A DNA stretch of 64,000 nt from Drosophila miranda (taxonomy: Eukaryota; Arthropoda; Insecta; Diptera; Drosophilidae), in NCBI RefSeq assembly GCF_003369915.1, contig NC_046673.1, forward strand, positions 19,335,718 through 19,399,717. The letters run 5' to 3'. The stretch's first letter is position 1. The number at the start of each line of letters is the position of its first letter. A program made the translations under genes and the position numbers. The notes below the pieces were generated by a model. The model worked only from the letters and a program-made list of their open reading frames with translations. It did no database searches and was not told where the DNA came from. Shown in pieces: positions 34,801 through 49,000 of the stretch.

Positions 34801-37021
34801 CCTCGTCCCTTCAAGTTCTGCTGAAGTCACTGTGAGAGATTGAGAGTCTGGAGGCGTTTTTTCCAACCTGCCAGGGTCTCGTGATACCGCTCTGCCGAGC
34901 GGTTTGCTGTCATCGCCTGTTGACATTTCTCCTCGATCCAAGTTGGCCCCAAAAATGCACGAGAAACAGAGAGAATCTTAGCACAAGCGAAAGTGAATCC
35001 TTTCTTAAAGAGTAGGCCTAGACTTGGTTATAGTTGATTCTAACGAAAGCCAAGTCAGTTAAATCAGTTTTTCTTTATTCGTTGAACTGTGCGGATCGTG
35101 TGACTAGAAAAAAGTTTTTTTTTGCCCCATTATAAACATAGATTTAAATTGTGTTTAATGTTTAGACTGACAGGTCCGTCGCTATCCCCGTCGCAGCGCG
35201 CTGCTGCCTCAAACGCCGGAACAGCCGGACACCACCAGGCACATATGCATGGCCACAATATGAACGTCGCTGGCGCCGCTTTTAACCCATCGCTGTCGCA
35301 TCATGTACCGACATCGCCAATATCCAATAACCTGCCCTGGTACGAGGTTATCCTGCCGCCAGATCGCTTCCTGACACAAGCGCGCAACATGGAGCTGACC
35401 GTGCAGCCAGAGGAACTGCTTTGCAACTCCAAATTCGACAAGCTGTCGATGCAGATATGGGAGCGCTTCCGTCGAGCCCAGCAGACCACAAGAAAATTCG
35501 AGATTAAGATGCGACTGTGGCGCTTTCTATTGCGATGGATCGTGAGTACACCACAGAACACAAACGCATTTGAAAGTACAATGTTCTACCAATTTTTTAG
35601 CCCTTGTTTGCCAAGTATCGCATTTGGCTGGTGGGCTCGACCATCACTGGCTTTGGCACAGATACATCCGACGTTGATATGTGCCTGGTGGGCGGGCCAC
35701 CGCATTTGCATTCGCATCATCAGCAGCACCATTATCAGCAGCACCAGCATCATGGGCAGAATGCACATCCCTATCAACACCAGAATGAGAAGCGTGCGGA
35801 GGCATTGATAATTCTCAATCTGTTCCAGTCTGTGTTCAAGAAGACAGGTAAGTAAACACCCACAACAGCAGCGGTGGCAGCAGCAGTCTCTAAGAAAGTG
35901 TGTCCTTTTGTAGCTATCTTTCGTGATTTCAATTTGATTGAGGCGCGTGTTCCAATATTGCGCTTCAGAGATATACTCAATGCGATTGAAGTTGATTTGA
36001 ATTTTAATAATTGCGTGGGAGTCATGAACACCTATCTGTTACAACTGTATGCACAGCGTAAGTCACACCCACAATAGATGGTACACCTTTAATGGCTCTT
36101 TTGGTCCTTTAGTTGATTGGCGCACACGTCCTTTGGTTGTTGTGGTGAAGCTATGGGCCCAATATCATGACATAAACGATGCCAAACGCATGACCATTTC
36201 CAGCTACTCGCTGGTATTGATGGTCCTACACTATCTACAGTATGGCTGCACCCCCCACGTGCTGCCCTGTTTGCACACACTCTATCCGGAAAAGTTTCAG
36301 CTCGGGCAGCAGGATTGCTTCGATTTGAACCTGATCGAAACCATCGATCCGTATCCCACACAAAACCATCAGACGCTCGGAGAGCTGTTTCTAGGATTCT
36401 TCAAGTACTACAGCTACTTTGAGTGAGTTGTGTGATCGATGCTTGTTTTGGAAATTTCATATGTATTATCTGTGCTTTTGGGTTTCTTTTAGCTTTCGCA
36501 ACCATGCCATTTCGGTGCGCACCGGCGGCGTTCTGCCAGTGTCTGCCTGTCGCCTGGCCAAGAGCCGTATAAATGATGCTTACCAGTGGAAGGAGCTGAA
36601 TATTGAGGAGCCATTCGATCTATCGAACACGGCACGTTCTGTCTACGATTTTGCCACATTTGAGCGTGTCAAGGCCACCTTCGTGGCCTCAGCCCGTGCC
36701 CTGGAACAGACGCTGGATATTAACTCGGTGTTTAGTCCCTTTTTTTTGGAAAACCAATTTGCAAATCAGCCACAATATAGCCATGGCCATGCCCAGGGCC
36801 AGTCACGCGGAGGAGGAGGAGGAGCTGGAGGATCCACCTCTGCTGCTAGTGCAGCTGGCAGAAACAACAACATCAACACCAACATGTCGCCGACCTCTGG
36901 GTGGGTATATAATCGTAATGGGATGTATCCCATCCATGGCCGGCCACTCGGCGGAGGAGGATCTGCAGCTGGAGCTCGCAACAGAAACGGGAATAAAAAA
37001 ACAAAAATATCTCGCCGATAA
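31851..37021 (+). pseudogene. wisp: wispy copy 2, frameshifted
   Basis: Same seven exons: 31851-32723, 32783-34186, 35166-35541, 35601-35847, 35914-36057, 36113-36422 and 36493-37021. In exon 2, near 33414-33426, the sequence GCGAGT plus eight G replaces GAGAGTGTGGGGG, one base longer. The frame shifts and meets a stop at 33491-33493, about 530 residues into the protein and long before the catalytic exons. Those exons stay open, with GS and DVD motifs intact, so decay is recent or an internal start is used. The 3' end also carries the one-base A-run loss shared with copy 4. The unit lacks the terminal ~470-base spacer found in the others. A poly(A) signal lies at 37884-37889. Confidence 0.85.
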
Positions 37022-38009
37022 CTGTGGCGGAATGTAACCGTAATGTGATACGTCCCGTTATTGTTGCCAATGTTATGGTGAATGGTATACCTACACGTTA
37101 TATTTTCAAGTAATTTATTTAAATGTGAAGCAAGATTTTCTAGATACTCCCAAAAGAGGATACAAAATATGTGATATTGCAATCGATGGCAGGGTTAAAA
37201 AGCCTATATTCTTATGTTTGATGTTTGATGTTGTCTCGTCTTGTAATTAGATACTAAAGCACTCGTCCATCAGCGAACACACACAACCTTTTTTTAACAC
37301 ACATAAATCTCATCTTTTTGCAGATAAAAACACTTAAAAACTCTCCATAATTGGAAAAACAACAAACAACAAACAAAATTCATGTATTTCAAAAAATTTT
37401 GTAAATTATTATTCAAAGATTTTCGGGACTCCTCAAGCAACGCAAAGCGATCTGAAAGAATTTTTGCCTCTGTGTTTCCCGCATATACTTTGAATTTTAA
37501 TCGCTCATATTTCGTTAAATGTTATTTACTATTTCTTTTCTCACCACCCCTTTCATTATTTATACTGTTATACACGAAAATGTTAATGCAAATAATTCCA
37601 ATTCCAATTATTGTAAATATACCACCACGCGGAGCCATAGCCCCGCTCCGATGGCATGTCTTACTATTTTTTTTTCTTTTAAATGTCATCCGAAACTGTT
37701 CCAATCCAATTATTCAATTATACACAAAAACACCGAACGAAGTCTTGATTATTGGAATTACAGAGAGAAGAAGAAAGAGGAGGACCAGTACGTACCCTTC
37801 GAGGGCATACAGTCCAGAGGGCACACCTGATCAGAAGGGTCCTGTAGGGGCCATGCAGAATGTTCTCTTAATGTCTATGTGGCAATAAATGAGTAATTTA
37901 ATTCCAAAATCTACAGAAAAACCTATCACACTGGGCAGTCCACTGCAGCCGCTGAATGTTGGGATCCTTTTTCGTAGTTTGATCTACATAAAGGTATGGT
38001 AATGCAAAT

Positions 38010-38309
38010 CTATGAAGGTTTCGTTGAATCCCTAAAAGGTTGTACATCTCGACTGTGAATCTTATACTCTTTTTGAACACAAACCTGCCACCGATCGCCG
38101 AGAGCACACTTCTTGAAGGTCTTCGATATAATTTGGACGTCGATATGCAATGACTGCACCATCAAGTGGCCCATGCGACACTCGCAGAAGGCTGTTACGC
38201 GCGGATCCACCAGGCAGGAACGCAGACCTCCTCCGACCGAGGGGCGAAGGTGCAGGAAAGATAGATGATATTCGAGGAAAATTAAAACTGGCTCCTCAGC
38301 TGACTTCAT
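38010..38309 (-). other. Unidentified minus-strand ORF in array unit 2 (99 residues)
   Basis: Starts MKSAEEPVLIFLEYHLSF and continues with a globular-looking, cysteine-containing composition up to GDRWQ, where a GTTTGT donor-like site occurs (complement near 38080). The part after that looks like intron. No family is recognised. The opposite strand is open too over the same stretch, so coding status and strand are uncertain. In units 1 and 3 a 47-base deletion breaks the frame. Confidence 0.3.
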
Positions 38310-38708
38310 TTGCAGGTTTCTTGAGGAGGAGTCGCCACGTTGAACATTCCTCTAAAACCGAACAATGTAGAGCTATTGAAAGTACCTCTCTCTCTTTTTT
38401 TTTAGAGATCAAACCCAACCAAATCCAATAGAAATAGCACACATTCGTTTTTGGTTTTGTCGCAAATAAAAATTGGAAAAAATATTAAAATATATTTATT
38501 ACAAAAAAAGAAAGAAAAAACTAAAATATTTTACACTTAACTTAAAAAAAAAAAACAAAAAAAACAAAAACATAGTCCTTAAGCCAACACACACAAAAAA
38601 GCAGTTCGTGCTGGGATCCCAATTTTATTCCACAAAAGAAAAGAAAACCACGAAACGATACCACTGCTTCTAGCCCCACCCATGGAACGAACATAAGGGA
38701 ATCCCCTA

Positions 38709-41700
38709 ATGTATGCCACCCAAAGAGACGACATGAAGATCTTTGTCGCCGCAGAAGTAGCCGCCGCCGACGCTGCCACGAGCACCACTGCCACCGCTGG
38801 GTGCAGCGCACTGCCCGTGCAGCAGCAGCGAGAGTTCCGTCCTGGCTCCAATCTGAAGTACAACGGAAAATACAACAGCAAGACCTCGAATCTGCTGAGG
38901 CAGGTGACGAGCTACCACAACAGCATCACTAGCATAAATGGCCTCAACGAGGCCGCCAGCAACACTAAAAATCAACAGCAGCAGCAGCAGCAGCAGCAAC
39001 CACAGATGCTCTATACGAATCACAGTCACTCGTTGGCCAGAAAGAAATATTTTGGTAGTAACAGCAATTTACAGCAGCAGCAGCAGCAGCAATCATCCTA
39101 CTACCAACAGCAGCAGCAACAGCAGCAAAATCTTAACAACAATAATATGTTAATGAAAAATCAAAACATAATACAGCAACAAATGTCCGACTGCAAGCTG
39201 AGTGATGGCAATAATAACAATAATAGCCAGAAAACATCAAGCAAATGGCTGAAAAACAACAACAAGAAACGCAGCTCTCCCTCCACATCCATAGAGTCGA
39301 CATCGTCGTATTATCGCAGCAGTCCGGATTCCTCAACGGAGGCCTCCTCAACCACAACCACAGCGGCCACAAGTCTCTGCAGTAATAGCTCTAGCTCTAC
39401 CAGTCCCAACGAGGATGCTGAGACTGGAGAAAGGGAGGGAGGGAAGCAGCTAGCAGGAGCAGCAGCATCAGCAGCAGCAGCAGCAGCAGCAGCAGGAGCA
39501 GGAGCAGGAGCTGGAGAGAGCCTGAAGGCAGCGAGACCACCCCGGCAGCAGCCATTGAGCTTCTGGAAGACCAACTATCCACAGCAGCCCACCAATCAAA
39601 TGAAGAATGTGAGTAAAGCTCCTTAAACGAGAATAAATTCCACTTTATAATTTCCATTCTCAAGCAGCAAGTGGGAATGACTGTGGCCAGCCAGAAGGAG
39701 GCATTGGCTGTGGAACAGCAGCAACAGCAACAGCAGGGACTGTCTTACGACCAGAGACGCAACTCTGGGGGTGGATATCAGCAACATCAGCAAAACTATT
39801 ATCAATATTATTATCCACAGCCCAAGCAGCTGACAATAGCCTCGTTTTTGCAAAAGGAACTCCTGCCGGAAGCCAACAGCAGCAGCAACAGCAACAGCAA
39901 CACCAGCAGCACCGACAAAAACAGCAGCAGCAGCAGCAACAACAACTTTGGCAGGCATCCACCAACAGGAGGAGGAGGAGGAGCAGCAGGAGCAGGGAGC
40001 GGTGGTTACCAACAGCATCGCTATAGGAATGCACAATACCTCTATCAGCATTACCAGCAGCAGGCGCAGGCGCAGCAGCAGCAGCAGCATGCCCAACAGC
40101 AGCAGCAGCAGCAGCAGCATGGGATTAGCACCCATTTTCGGCGTAAGCACAGCGACAATCATGGGAACAACAATAAGAAAATGCACTACAGTGCCGAAAG
40201 CATCGTTGGCCCTCAAAAGTCCATTGAGATATTGCCCAGTAGCAATTTCAATGCAATGCACCGACGCATTCAGGGCGGGAATGGCGGGAAGAATGGATAC
40301 TACCAGCATCACTACCATGCGGTGATCGGTGAGAGTGTGGGGGCGGCAACCACGCCGACCAGCTACGAGCATCAGAATCTGTACAATCTCACCTACGTAA
40401 ATGTGGATAAGGATGCCTGCAGCGAAGGAGCAGCAGCCGAAACAGGAGGAGGAAAAGCCGCAGCAGCAGCAGCTACCACAGCTCCTGGCAGTGGCCCGAC
40501 AACTGTTATCTCACCGGCCGCTGGGAAACTGTCGCTGCTGTCGAAGCCAAGCATCACCCTTACAACGGCCACGTCACCACCTGTACTGGGCACCACCGCA
40601 CCAGTGGCCATTCCTGTGGCCAGGAATATGTTTGTGCCCCCACCGCCACTGCCGTTGGCCCTGCTCTCGCCGATGGATAGCAGTGGCCACAGCCATTCGC
40701 CGGGCACAACGCCCACCAATATGATAAGCTGCGCGCAGCTGGACGAGGCCATCACAGCGGCGGCTGCCAGCGGAACGGCCACGGGCGAACAGCAGGCGCC
40801 GGCTAGCCACAGTCCCAACTTTCCTTCAGGTGTGCCGTTCCTCATTCAGCAGCAGCCGCCACCGCCACACAGCCTCAAGGGACAGCCGCCACAGCAGCTG
40901 TTCTTTCACTTTGGCGAGGCGTATGCCAATCCGGCACCTCCGCCGCCCCCGCCTGCTGGAGTGTGGCCGCATCCAAGCTCCCCCTGCTACCCACCCACTG
41001 TGTCGCCCCACAGCGTGCCTGGACACCGCTCCGTTTCGCCTACCCTGTCCTCCAACTCCTCCTCCCTTGGGAGTGAGTCCCATTGGAGTGGCAACAGCAG
41101 CCGGTGAGTCGGTCTTAAAAAACAACACGTTCTATTCTTCAAGTATAAATTCATAAAAAAGGCTGAAAGCTGCAGAAGGAGGAAGGCCGTGGGTCGTAGG
41201 GGCCTTCGAGGACCTGGAGCTGGGGAGTCTGGTACTCATTACAAAGGCCTGGCCCCGGGATAGTTTAGATAACCTTTCTATACAGAGGACACCATCACAT
41301 TGGTCAGATCTGTCTCCGAGTTACCTCGACTGCGGTCGAGCCGGCCGATAACCCCCAAGCCTCGCTAATCAAATCGAATTTCAATCGATAGAAATGAAAA
41401 GAAAGGGGTCTTTCAATCGAAATGCTCTTTATGCAGAATAATTTATGTGAAATAAGAAATAAGAATTAAGAACTTTTTTCCAAGAAAAACCATGTATTTG
41501 GGATACTATGGCGAATCAATTTGTAGTCGAGTGAACGCTTGGTATAAATGTTTAAGGCCAGAATCGATTGGCGGTACCCGATTCAGGTTATGTTAGGTTA
41601 TAGTGAAAGCTCGGAAGAATTCCCATCCCTGGCTTGAAATGTCCGTGAGGAAAAAGGCCCCAAGAAGCCGCGGTCTACGATTTGCCAAAGCCGGGCAATG

Positions 41701-44018
41701 CCAGAACTTCTCCCCTTCCTCGTCCCTTCAAGTTCTGCTGAAGTCACTGTGAGGGATTGAGAGTCTGGAGGCGTTTTTTTGCCAACCTGCCAGGGTCTCG
41801 TGATACCGCTCTGCCGAGCGGTTTGCTGTCATCGCCTGTTGACATTTCTCCCCGATCCAAGTAGGCCCCAAAAATGCACGAGAAACAGAGAGAATCTTAG
41901 CACAAGCGAAAGTGAATCCTTTCTTAAAGAGTAGGCCTAGACTTGGTTATAGTTGATTCTAACGAAAGCCAAGTCAGTTAAATCAGTTTTTCTTTATTCG
42001 TTGAACTGTGCGGATCGTGTGACTAGAAAAAAGTTTTTTTTTGCCCCATTATAAACATAGATTTAAATTGTGTTTAATGTTTAGACTGACAGGTCCGTCG
42101 CTATCCCCGTCGCAGCGCGCTGCTGCCTCAAACGCCGGAACAGCCGGACACCACCAGGCACATATGCATGGCCACAATATGAACGTCGCTGGCGCCGCTT
42201 TTAACCCATCGCTGTCGCATCATGTACCGACATCGCCAATATCCAATAACCTGCCCTGGTACGAGGTTATCCTGCCGCCAGATCGCTTCCTGACACAAGC
42301 GCGCAACATGGAGCTGACCGTGCAGCCAGAGGAACTGCTTTGCAACTCCAAATTCGACAAGCTGTCGATGCAGATATGGGAGCGCTTCCGTCGAGCCCAG
42401 CAGACCACAAGAAAATTCGAGATTAAGATGCGACTGTGGCGCTTTCTATTGCGATGGATCGTGAGTACACCACAGAACACAAACGCATTTGAAAGTACAA
42501 TGTTCTACCAATTTTTTAGCCCTTGTTTGCCAAGTATCGCATTTGGCTGGTGGGCTCGACCATCACTGGCTTTGGCACGGATACATCCGACGTTGATATG
42601 TGCCTGGTGGGCGGGCCACCGCATTTGCATTCGCATCATCAGCAGCACCAGCATCATGGGCAGAATGCACATCCCTATCAACACCAGAATGAGAAGCGTG
42701 CGGAGGCATTGATAATTCTCAATCTGTTCCAGTCTGTGTTCAAGAAGACAGGTAAGTAAACACCCACAACAGCAGCGGTGGCAGCAGCAGTCTCTAAGAA
42801 AGTGTGTCCTTTTGTAGCTATCTTTCGTGATTTCAATTTGATTGAGGCGCGTGTTCCAATATTGCGCTTCAGAGATATACTCAATGCGATTGAAGTTGAT
42901 TTGAATTTTAATAATTGCGTGGGAGTCATGAACACCTATCTGTTACAACTGTATGCACAGCGTAAGTCACACCCACAATAGATGGTACACCTTTAATGGC
43001 TCTTTTGGTCCTTTAGTTGATTGGCGCACACGTCCTTTGGTTGTTGTGGTGAAGCTATGGGCCCAATATCATGACATAAACGATGCCAAACGCATGACCA
43101 TTTCCAGCTACTCGCTGGTATTGATGGTCCTACACTATCTACAGTATGGCTGCACCCCCCACGTGCTGCCCTGTTTGCACACACTCTATCCGGAAAAGTT
43201 TCAGCTCGGGCAGCAGGATTGCTTCGATTTGAACCTGATCGAAACCATCGATCCGTATCCCACACAAAACCATCAGACGCTCGGAGAGCTGTTTCTAGGA
43301 TTCTTCAAGTACTACAGCTACTTTGAGTGAGTTGGGTGATCGATGCTTGTTTTGGAAATGTCATATGTATTATCTGTGCTTTTGGGTTTCTTTTAGCTTT
43401 CGCAACCATGCCATTTCGGTGCGCACCGGCGGCGTTCTGCCAGTGTCTGCCTGTCGCCTGGCCAAGAGCCGTATAAATGATGCTTACCAGTGGAAGGAGC
43501 TGAATATTGAGGAGCCATTCGATCTATCGAACACGGCACGTTCTGTCTACGATTTTGCCACATTTGAGCGTGTCAAGGCCACCTTCGTGGCCTCAGCCCG
43601 TGCCCTGGAACACACGCTGGATATTAACTCGGTGTTTAGTCCCCTTTTTTTGGAAAACCAATTTGCAAATCAGCCACAATATAGCCATGGCCATGCCCAG
43701 GGCCAGTCACGCGGAGGAGGAGGAGGAGCTGGAGGATCCACCTCTGCTGCTACTGCAGCTGGCAGAAACAACAACATCAACACCAACATGTCGCCGACCT
43801 CTGGGTGGGTATATAATCGTAATGGGATGTGTCCCATCCATGGCCGGCCACTCGGCGGAGGAGGATCTGCAGCTGGAGCTCGCAATAGAAACGGGAATAA
43901 AAAAAACAAAAATATCTCGCCGATAACTGTGGCGGAATGTAACCGTAATGTGATACGTCCCGTTATTGTTGCCAATGTTATGGTGAATGGTATACCTACA
44001 CGTTATATTTTCAAGTAA
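38709..44018 (+). CDS. wisp: wispy copy 3, GLD2-type cytoplasmic poly(A) polymerase, intact
   Basis: Exons 38709-39608, 39668-41103, 42085-42460, 42520-42751, 42818-42961, 43017-43326 and 43397-44018 sum to 1340 codons (1339 residues). The core motifs (LVGSTITGFGTDTSDVDMCL, IEVDLNF, LGELFLGFFKYYSYFDF) are unchanged. The C-terminus matches copy 1, ending VNGIPTRYIFK, with eight A in the run near 43898. Differences from copy 1 are longer Gln and Ala tracts (polyA expansion near 39470-39495), loss of five residues in the His/Gln linker after DVDMCLVGG (shared with copy 4), and LRWIPLF instead of LLWMIPMF. Its upstream DNA is the end of unit 2, not the original promoter region. A poly(A) signal lies at 44790-44795. 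Confidence 0.88.
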
Positions 44019-46034
44019 TTTATTTAAATGTGAAGCAAGATTTTCTAGATACTCCCAAAAGAGGATACAAAATATGTGATATTGCAATCGATGGCAGGGT
44101 TAAAAAGCCTATATTCTTATGTTTGATGTTTGATGTTGTCTCGTCTTGTAATTAGATACCAAAGCACTCGTCCATCAGCGAACACACACAACATTTTTTT
44201 AACACACATAAATCTCATCTTTTTGCAGATAAAAACACTTAAAAACTCTCCATAATTGGAAAAACAACAAACAACAAACAAAATTCATGTATTTCAAAAA
44301 ATTTTGTAAATTATTATTCAAAGATTTTCGGGACTCCTCAAGCAACGCAAAGCGATCTGAAAGAATTTTTGCCTCTGTGTTTCCCGCATATACTTTGAAT
44401 TTTAATCGCTCATATTTCGTTAAATGTTATTTACTATTTCTTTTCTCACCACCCCTTTCATTATTTATACTGTTATACACAAAAATGTTAATGCAAATAA
44501 TTCCAATTCCAATTATTGTAAACATACCACCACGCGGAGCCATAGCCCCGCTCCGATGGCATGTCTTACTCTTTTTTTTTTCTTTTAAATGTCATCCGAA
44601 ACTGTTCCAATCCAATTATACAATTATACACAAAAACACCGAACGAAGTCTTGATTATTGGAATAACAGAGAGAAGAAGAAAGAGGAGGACCAGTACGTA
44701 CCCTTCGAGGGCATACAGTCCAGAGGGCACACCTGATCAGAAGGGTCCTGTAGGGGCCTTGCAGAATGTTCTCTTAACGTCTATGTGGCAATAAATGAGT
44801 TATTTAATTCCAAAATCTACAGAAAAACATATCATACTGGGCATTCCACTGCAGCCGCTGAATGTTGGGATCCTTTTTCGTAGTTTGATCTACATAAAGG
44901 TATGGTAATGCAAATCTATGAAGGTTTCGTTGAATCCCTAAATGGTTGTACATCTCGACTGTGAATCTTATACTCTTTTTGAACACAAACCTGCCACCGA
45001 TCGCTGAGAGCACACTTCTTGAAGGTCTTCGATGCGACACTCGCAGAAGGCTGTTACGCGCGGATCCACCAGGCAGGAACGCAGACCTCCTCCGACCGAG
45101 GGGCGAAGGTGCAGGAAAGATAGATGATATTCGAGGAAAATTAAAACTGGCTCCTCCGCTGACTTCATTTGCAGGTTTCTTGAGGAGGAGTCGCCACGTT
45201 GAACATTCCTCTAAAACCGAACAATGTAGAGCTATTGAAAGTACCTCTCTCTCTTTTTTTTTAGAGATCAAACCCAACCAAATCCAATAGAAATAGCACA
45301 CATTCGTTTTTGGTTTTGTCGCAAATAAAAATTTTAATTATTTATTGAAATGTTTTTTTTTCCCGCCGAAAACAACAATAAAATGCATTATTGAAATATA
45401 ACCATTTTATTGTGTGCTTTCTTCTGGGTCCGTTACATATTTGTTTTTCTGTTTTGCATTTTCTTGTTTTTTTGTTGGGGGGTGGAACGAATCAACTTCA
45501 CCTGCTCTTTTTTTATGTAGTAGAAAAAATATACCATCATCCATTCATCTATATCGTTTTAAAAACAACAATCGCATCGCACAACAGGGGTTTTTCATAT
45601 TTCGTTTCGTGCAAAAACTCTGTAGTCTCTGTGTCCTCCACTCCATCCAGATCCGATTTGGTCGCTCGGTCCGGTCCGGTTAGGTCCGGTCCACACCTGT
45701 CTCTGTTCCGTTCCTGATCCTGCGGCGCTTTGTGTGGGTTGATTCGGTTCGGGTGTTTTGTGGGGTTGGTTGGGGAGGGGGGGCGGTGGGTCGTTGGAAA
45801 AAATATTAAAATATATTTATTACAAAAAAAGAAAGAAAAAACTAAAATATTTTACACTTAACTTAAAAAAAAAAAACAAAAAAACCAAAAACATAGTCCT
45901 TAAGCCAACATACACAAAAAAGCAGTTCGTGCTGGGATCCCAATTTTATTCCACAAAAGAAAAGAAAGGAAAACCACGAAACGATACCACTGCTTCTAGC
46001 CCCACCCACGGAACGAACATAAGGGAACCCCCTA

Positions 46035-49000
46035 ATGTATGCCACCCAAAGAGACGACATGAAGATCTTTGTCGCCGCAGAAGTAGCCGCCGCCGACGCT
46101 GCCACGAGCACCACTGCCACCGCTGGGTGCAGCGCACTGCCCGTGCAGCAGCAGCGAGAGTTCCGTCCTGGCTCCAATCTGAAGTACAACGGAAAATACA
46201 ACAGCAAGACCTCGAATCTGCTGAGGCAGGTGACGAGCTACCACAACAGCATCACTAGCATAAATGGCCTCAACGAGGCCGCCAGCAACACTAAAAATCA
46301 ACAGCAGCAGCAACCACAGATGCTCTATACGAATCACAGTCACTCGTTGGCCAGAAAGAAATATTTTGGTAGTAACAGCAATTTACAGCAGCAGCAGCAA
46401 TCATCCTACTACCAACAGCAGCAGCAACAGCAGCAAAATCTTAACAACAATAATTTGTTAATGAAAAATCAAAACATAATACAGCAACAAATGTCCGACT
46501 GCAAGCTGAGTGATGGCAATAATAACAATAATAGCCAGAAAACATCAAGCAAATGGCTGAAAAACAACAACAAGAAACGCAGCTCTCCCTCCACATCCAT
46601 AGAGTCGACATCGTCGTATTATCGCAGCAGTCCGGATTCCTCAACGGAGGCCTCCTCAACCACAACCACAGCGGCCACAAGTCTCTGCAGTAATAGCTCT
46701 AGCTCTACCAGTCCCAACGAGGATGCTGAGACTGGAGAAAGGGAGGGAGGGAAGCAGCTAGCAGGAGCAGCAGCATCAGCAGCAGCAGCAGGAGCAGCAG
46801 GAGCAGGAGCAGGAGCTGGAGAGAGCCTGAAGGCAGCGAGACCACCCCTGCAGCAGCCATTGAGCTTCTGGAAGACCAACTATCCACAGCAGCCCACCAA
46901 TCAAATGAAGAATGTGAGTAAAGCTCCTTAAACGAGAATAAATTCCACTTTATAATTTCCATTCTCAAGCAGCAAGTGGGAATGACTGTGGCCAGCCAGA
47001 AGGAGGCATTGGCTGTGGAACAGCAGCAACAGCAACAGCAGGGACTGTCTTACGACCAGAGACGCAACTCTGGGGGTGGATATCAGCAACATCAGCAAAA
47101 CTATTATCAATATTATTATCCACAGCCCAAGCAGCTGACAATAGCCTCGTTTTTGCAAAAGGAACTCCTGCCGGAAGCCAACAGCAGCAGCAACAGCAAC
47201 AGCAACACCAGCAGCACCGACAAAAACAGCAGCAGCAGCAGCAACAACAACTTTGGCAGGCATCCACCAACAGGAGGAGGAGGAGGAGCAGCAGGAGCAG
47301 GGAGCGGTGGTTACCAACAGCATCGCTATAGGAATGCACAATACCTCTATCAGCATTACCAGCAGCAGGCGCAGGCGCAGCAGCAGCAGCAGCATGCCCA
47401 ACAGCAGCAGCAGCAGCAGCAGCATGGGATTAGCACCCATTTTCGGCGTAAGCACAGCGACAATCATGGGAACAACAATAAGAAAATGCACTACAGTGCC
47501 GAAAGCATCGTTGGCCCTCAAAAGTCCATTGAGATATTGCCCAGTAGCAATTTCAATGCAATGCACCGACGCATTCAGGGCGGGAATGGCGGGAAGAATG
47601 GATACTACCAGCATCACTACCATGCGGTGATCGGTGAGAGTGTGGGGGCGGCAACCACGCCGACCAGCTACGAGCATCAGAATCTGTACAATCTCACCTA
47701 CGTAAATGTGGATAAGGATGCCTGCAGCGAAGGAGCAGCAGCCGAAACAGGAGGAGGAAAAGCCGCAGCAGCAGCAGCTACCACAGCTCCTGGCAGTGGC
47801 CCGACAACTGTTATCTCACCGGCCGCTGGGAAACTGTCGCTGCTGTCGAAGCCAAGCATCACCCTTACAACGGCCACGTCACCACCTGTACTGGGCACCA
47901 CCGCACCAGTGGCCATTCCTGTGGCCAGGAATATGTTTGTGCCCCCACCGCCACTGCCGTTGGCCCTGCTCTCGCCGATGGATAGCAGTGGCCACAGCCA
48001 TTCGCCGGGCACAACGCCCACCAATATGATAAGCTGCGCGCAGCTGGACGAGGCCATCACAGCGGCGGCTGCCAGCGGAACGGCCACGGGCGAACAGCAG
48101 GCGCCGGCTAGCCACAGTCCCAACTTTCCTTCAGGTGTGCCGTTCCTCATTCAGCAGCAGCCGCCACCGCCACACAGCCTCAAGGGACAGCCGCCACAGC
48201 AGCTGTTCTTTCACTTTGGCGAGGCGTATGCCAATCCGGCACCTCCGCCGCCCCCGCCTGCTGGAGTGTGGCCGCATCCAAGCTCCCCCTGCTACCCACC
48301 CACTGTGTCGCCCCACAGCGTGCCTGGACACCGCTCCGTTTCGCCTACCCTGTCCTCCAACTCCTCCTCCCTTGGGAGTGAGTCCCATTGGAGTGGCAAC
48401 AGCAGCCGGTGAGTCGGTCTTAAAAAACAACACGTTCTATTCTTCAAGTATAAATTCATAAAAAAGGCTGAAAGCTGCAGAAGGAGGAAGGCCGAGGGTC
48501 GTAGGGGCCTTCGAGGACCTGGAGCTGGGGAGTCTGGTACTCATTACAAAGGCCTGGCCCCGGGATAGTTTAGATAACCTTTCTATACAGAGGACACCAT
48601 CACATTGGTCAGATCTGTCTCCGAGTTACCTCGACTGCGGTCGAGCCGGCCGATAACCCCCAAGCCTCGCTAATCAAATCGAATTTCAATCGATAGAAAT
48701 GAAAAGAAAGGGGTCTTTCAATCGAAATGCTCTTTATGCAGAATAATTTATGTGAAATAAGAAATAAGAATTAAGAACTTTTTTCCAAGAAAAACCATGT
48801 ATTTGGGATACTATGGCGAATCAATTTGTAGTCGAGTGAACGCTTGGTATAAATGTTTAAGGCCAGAATCGATTGGCGGTACCCGATTCAGGTTATGTTA
48901 GGTTATAGTGAAAGCTCGGAAGAATTCCCATCCCTGGCTTGAAATGTCCGTGAGGAAAAAGGCCCCAAGAAGCCGCGGTCTACGATTTGCCAAAGCCGGG

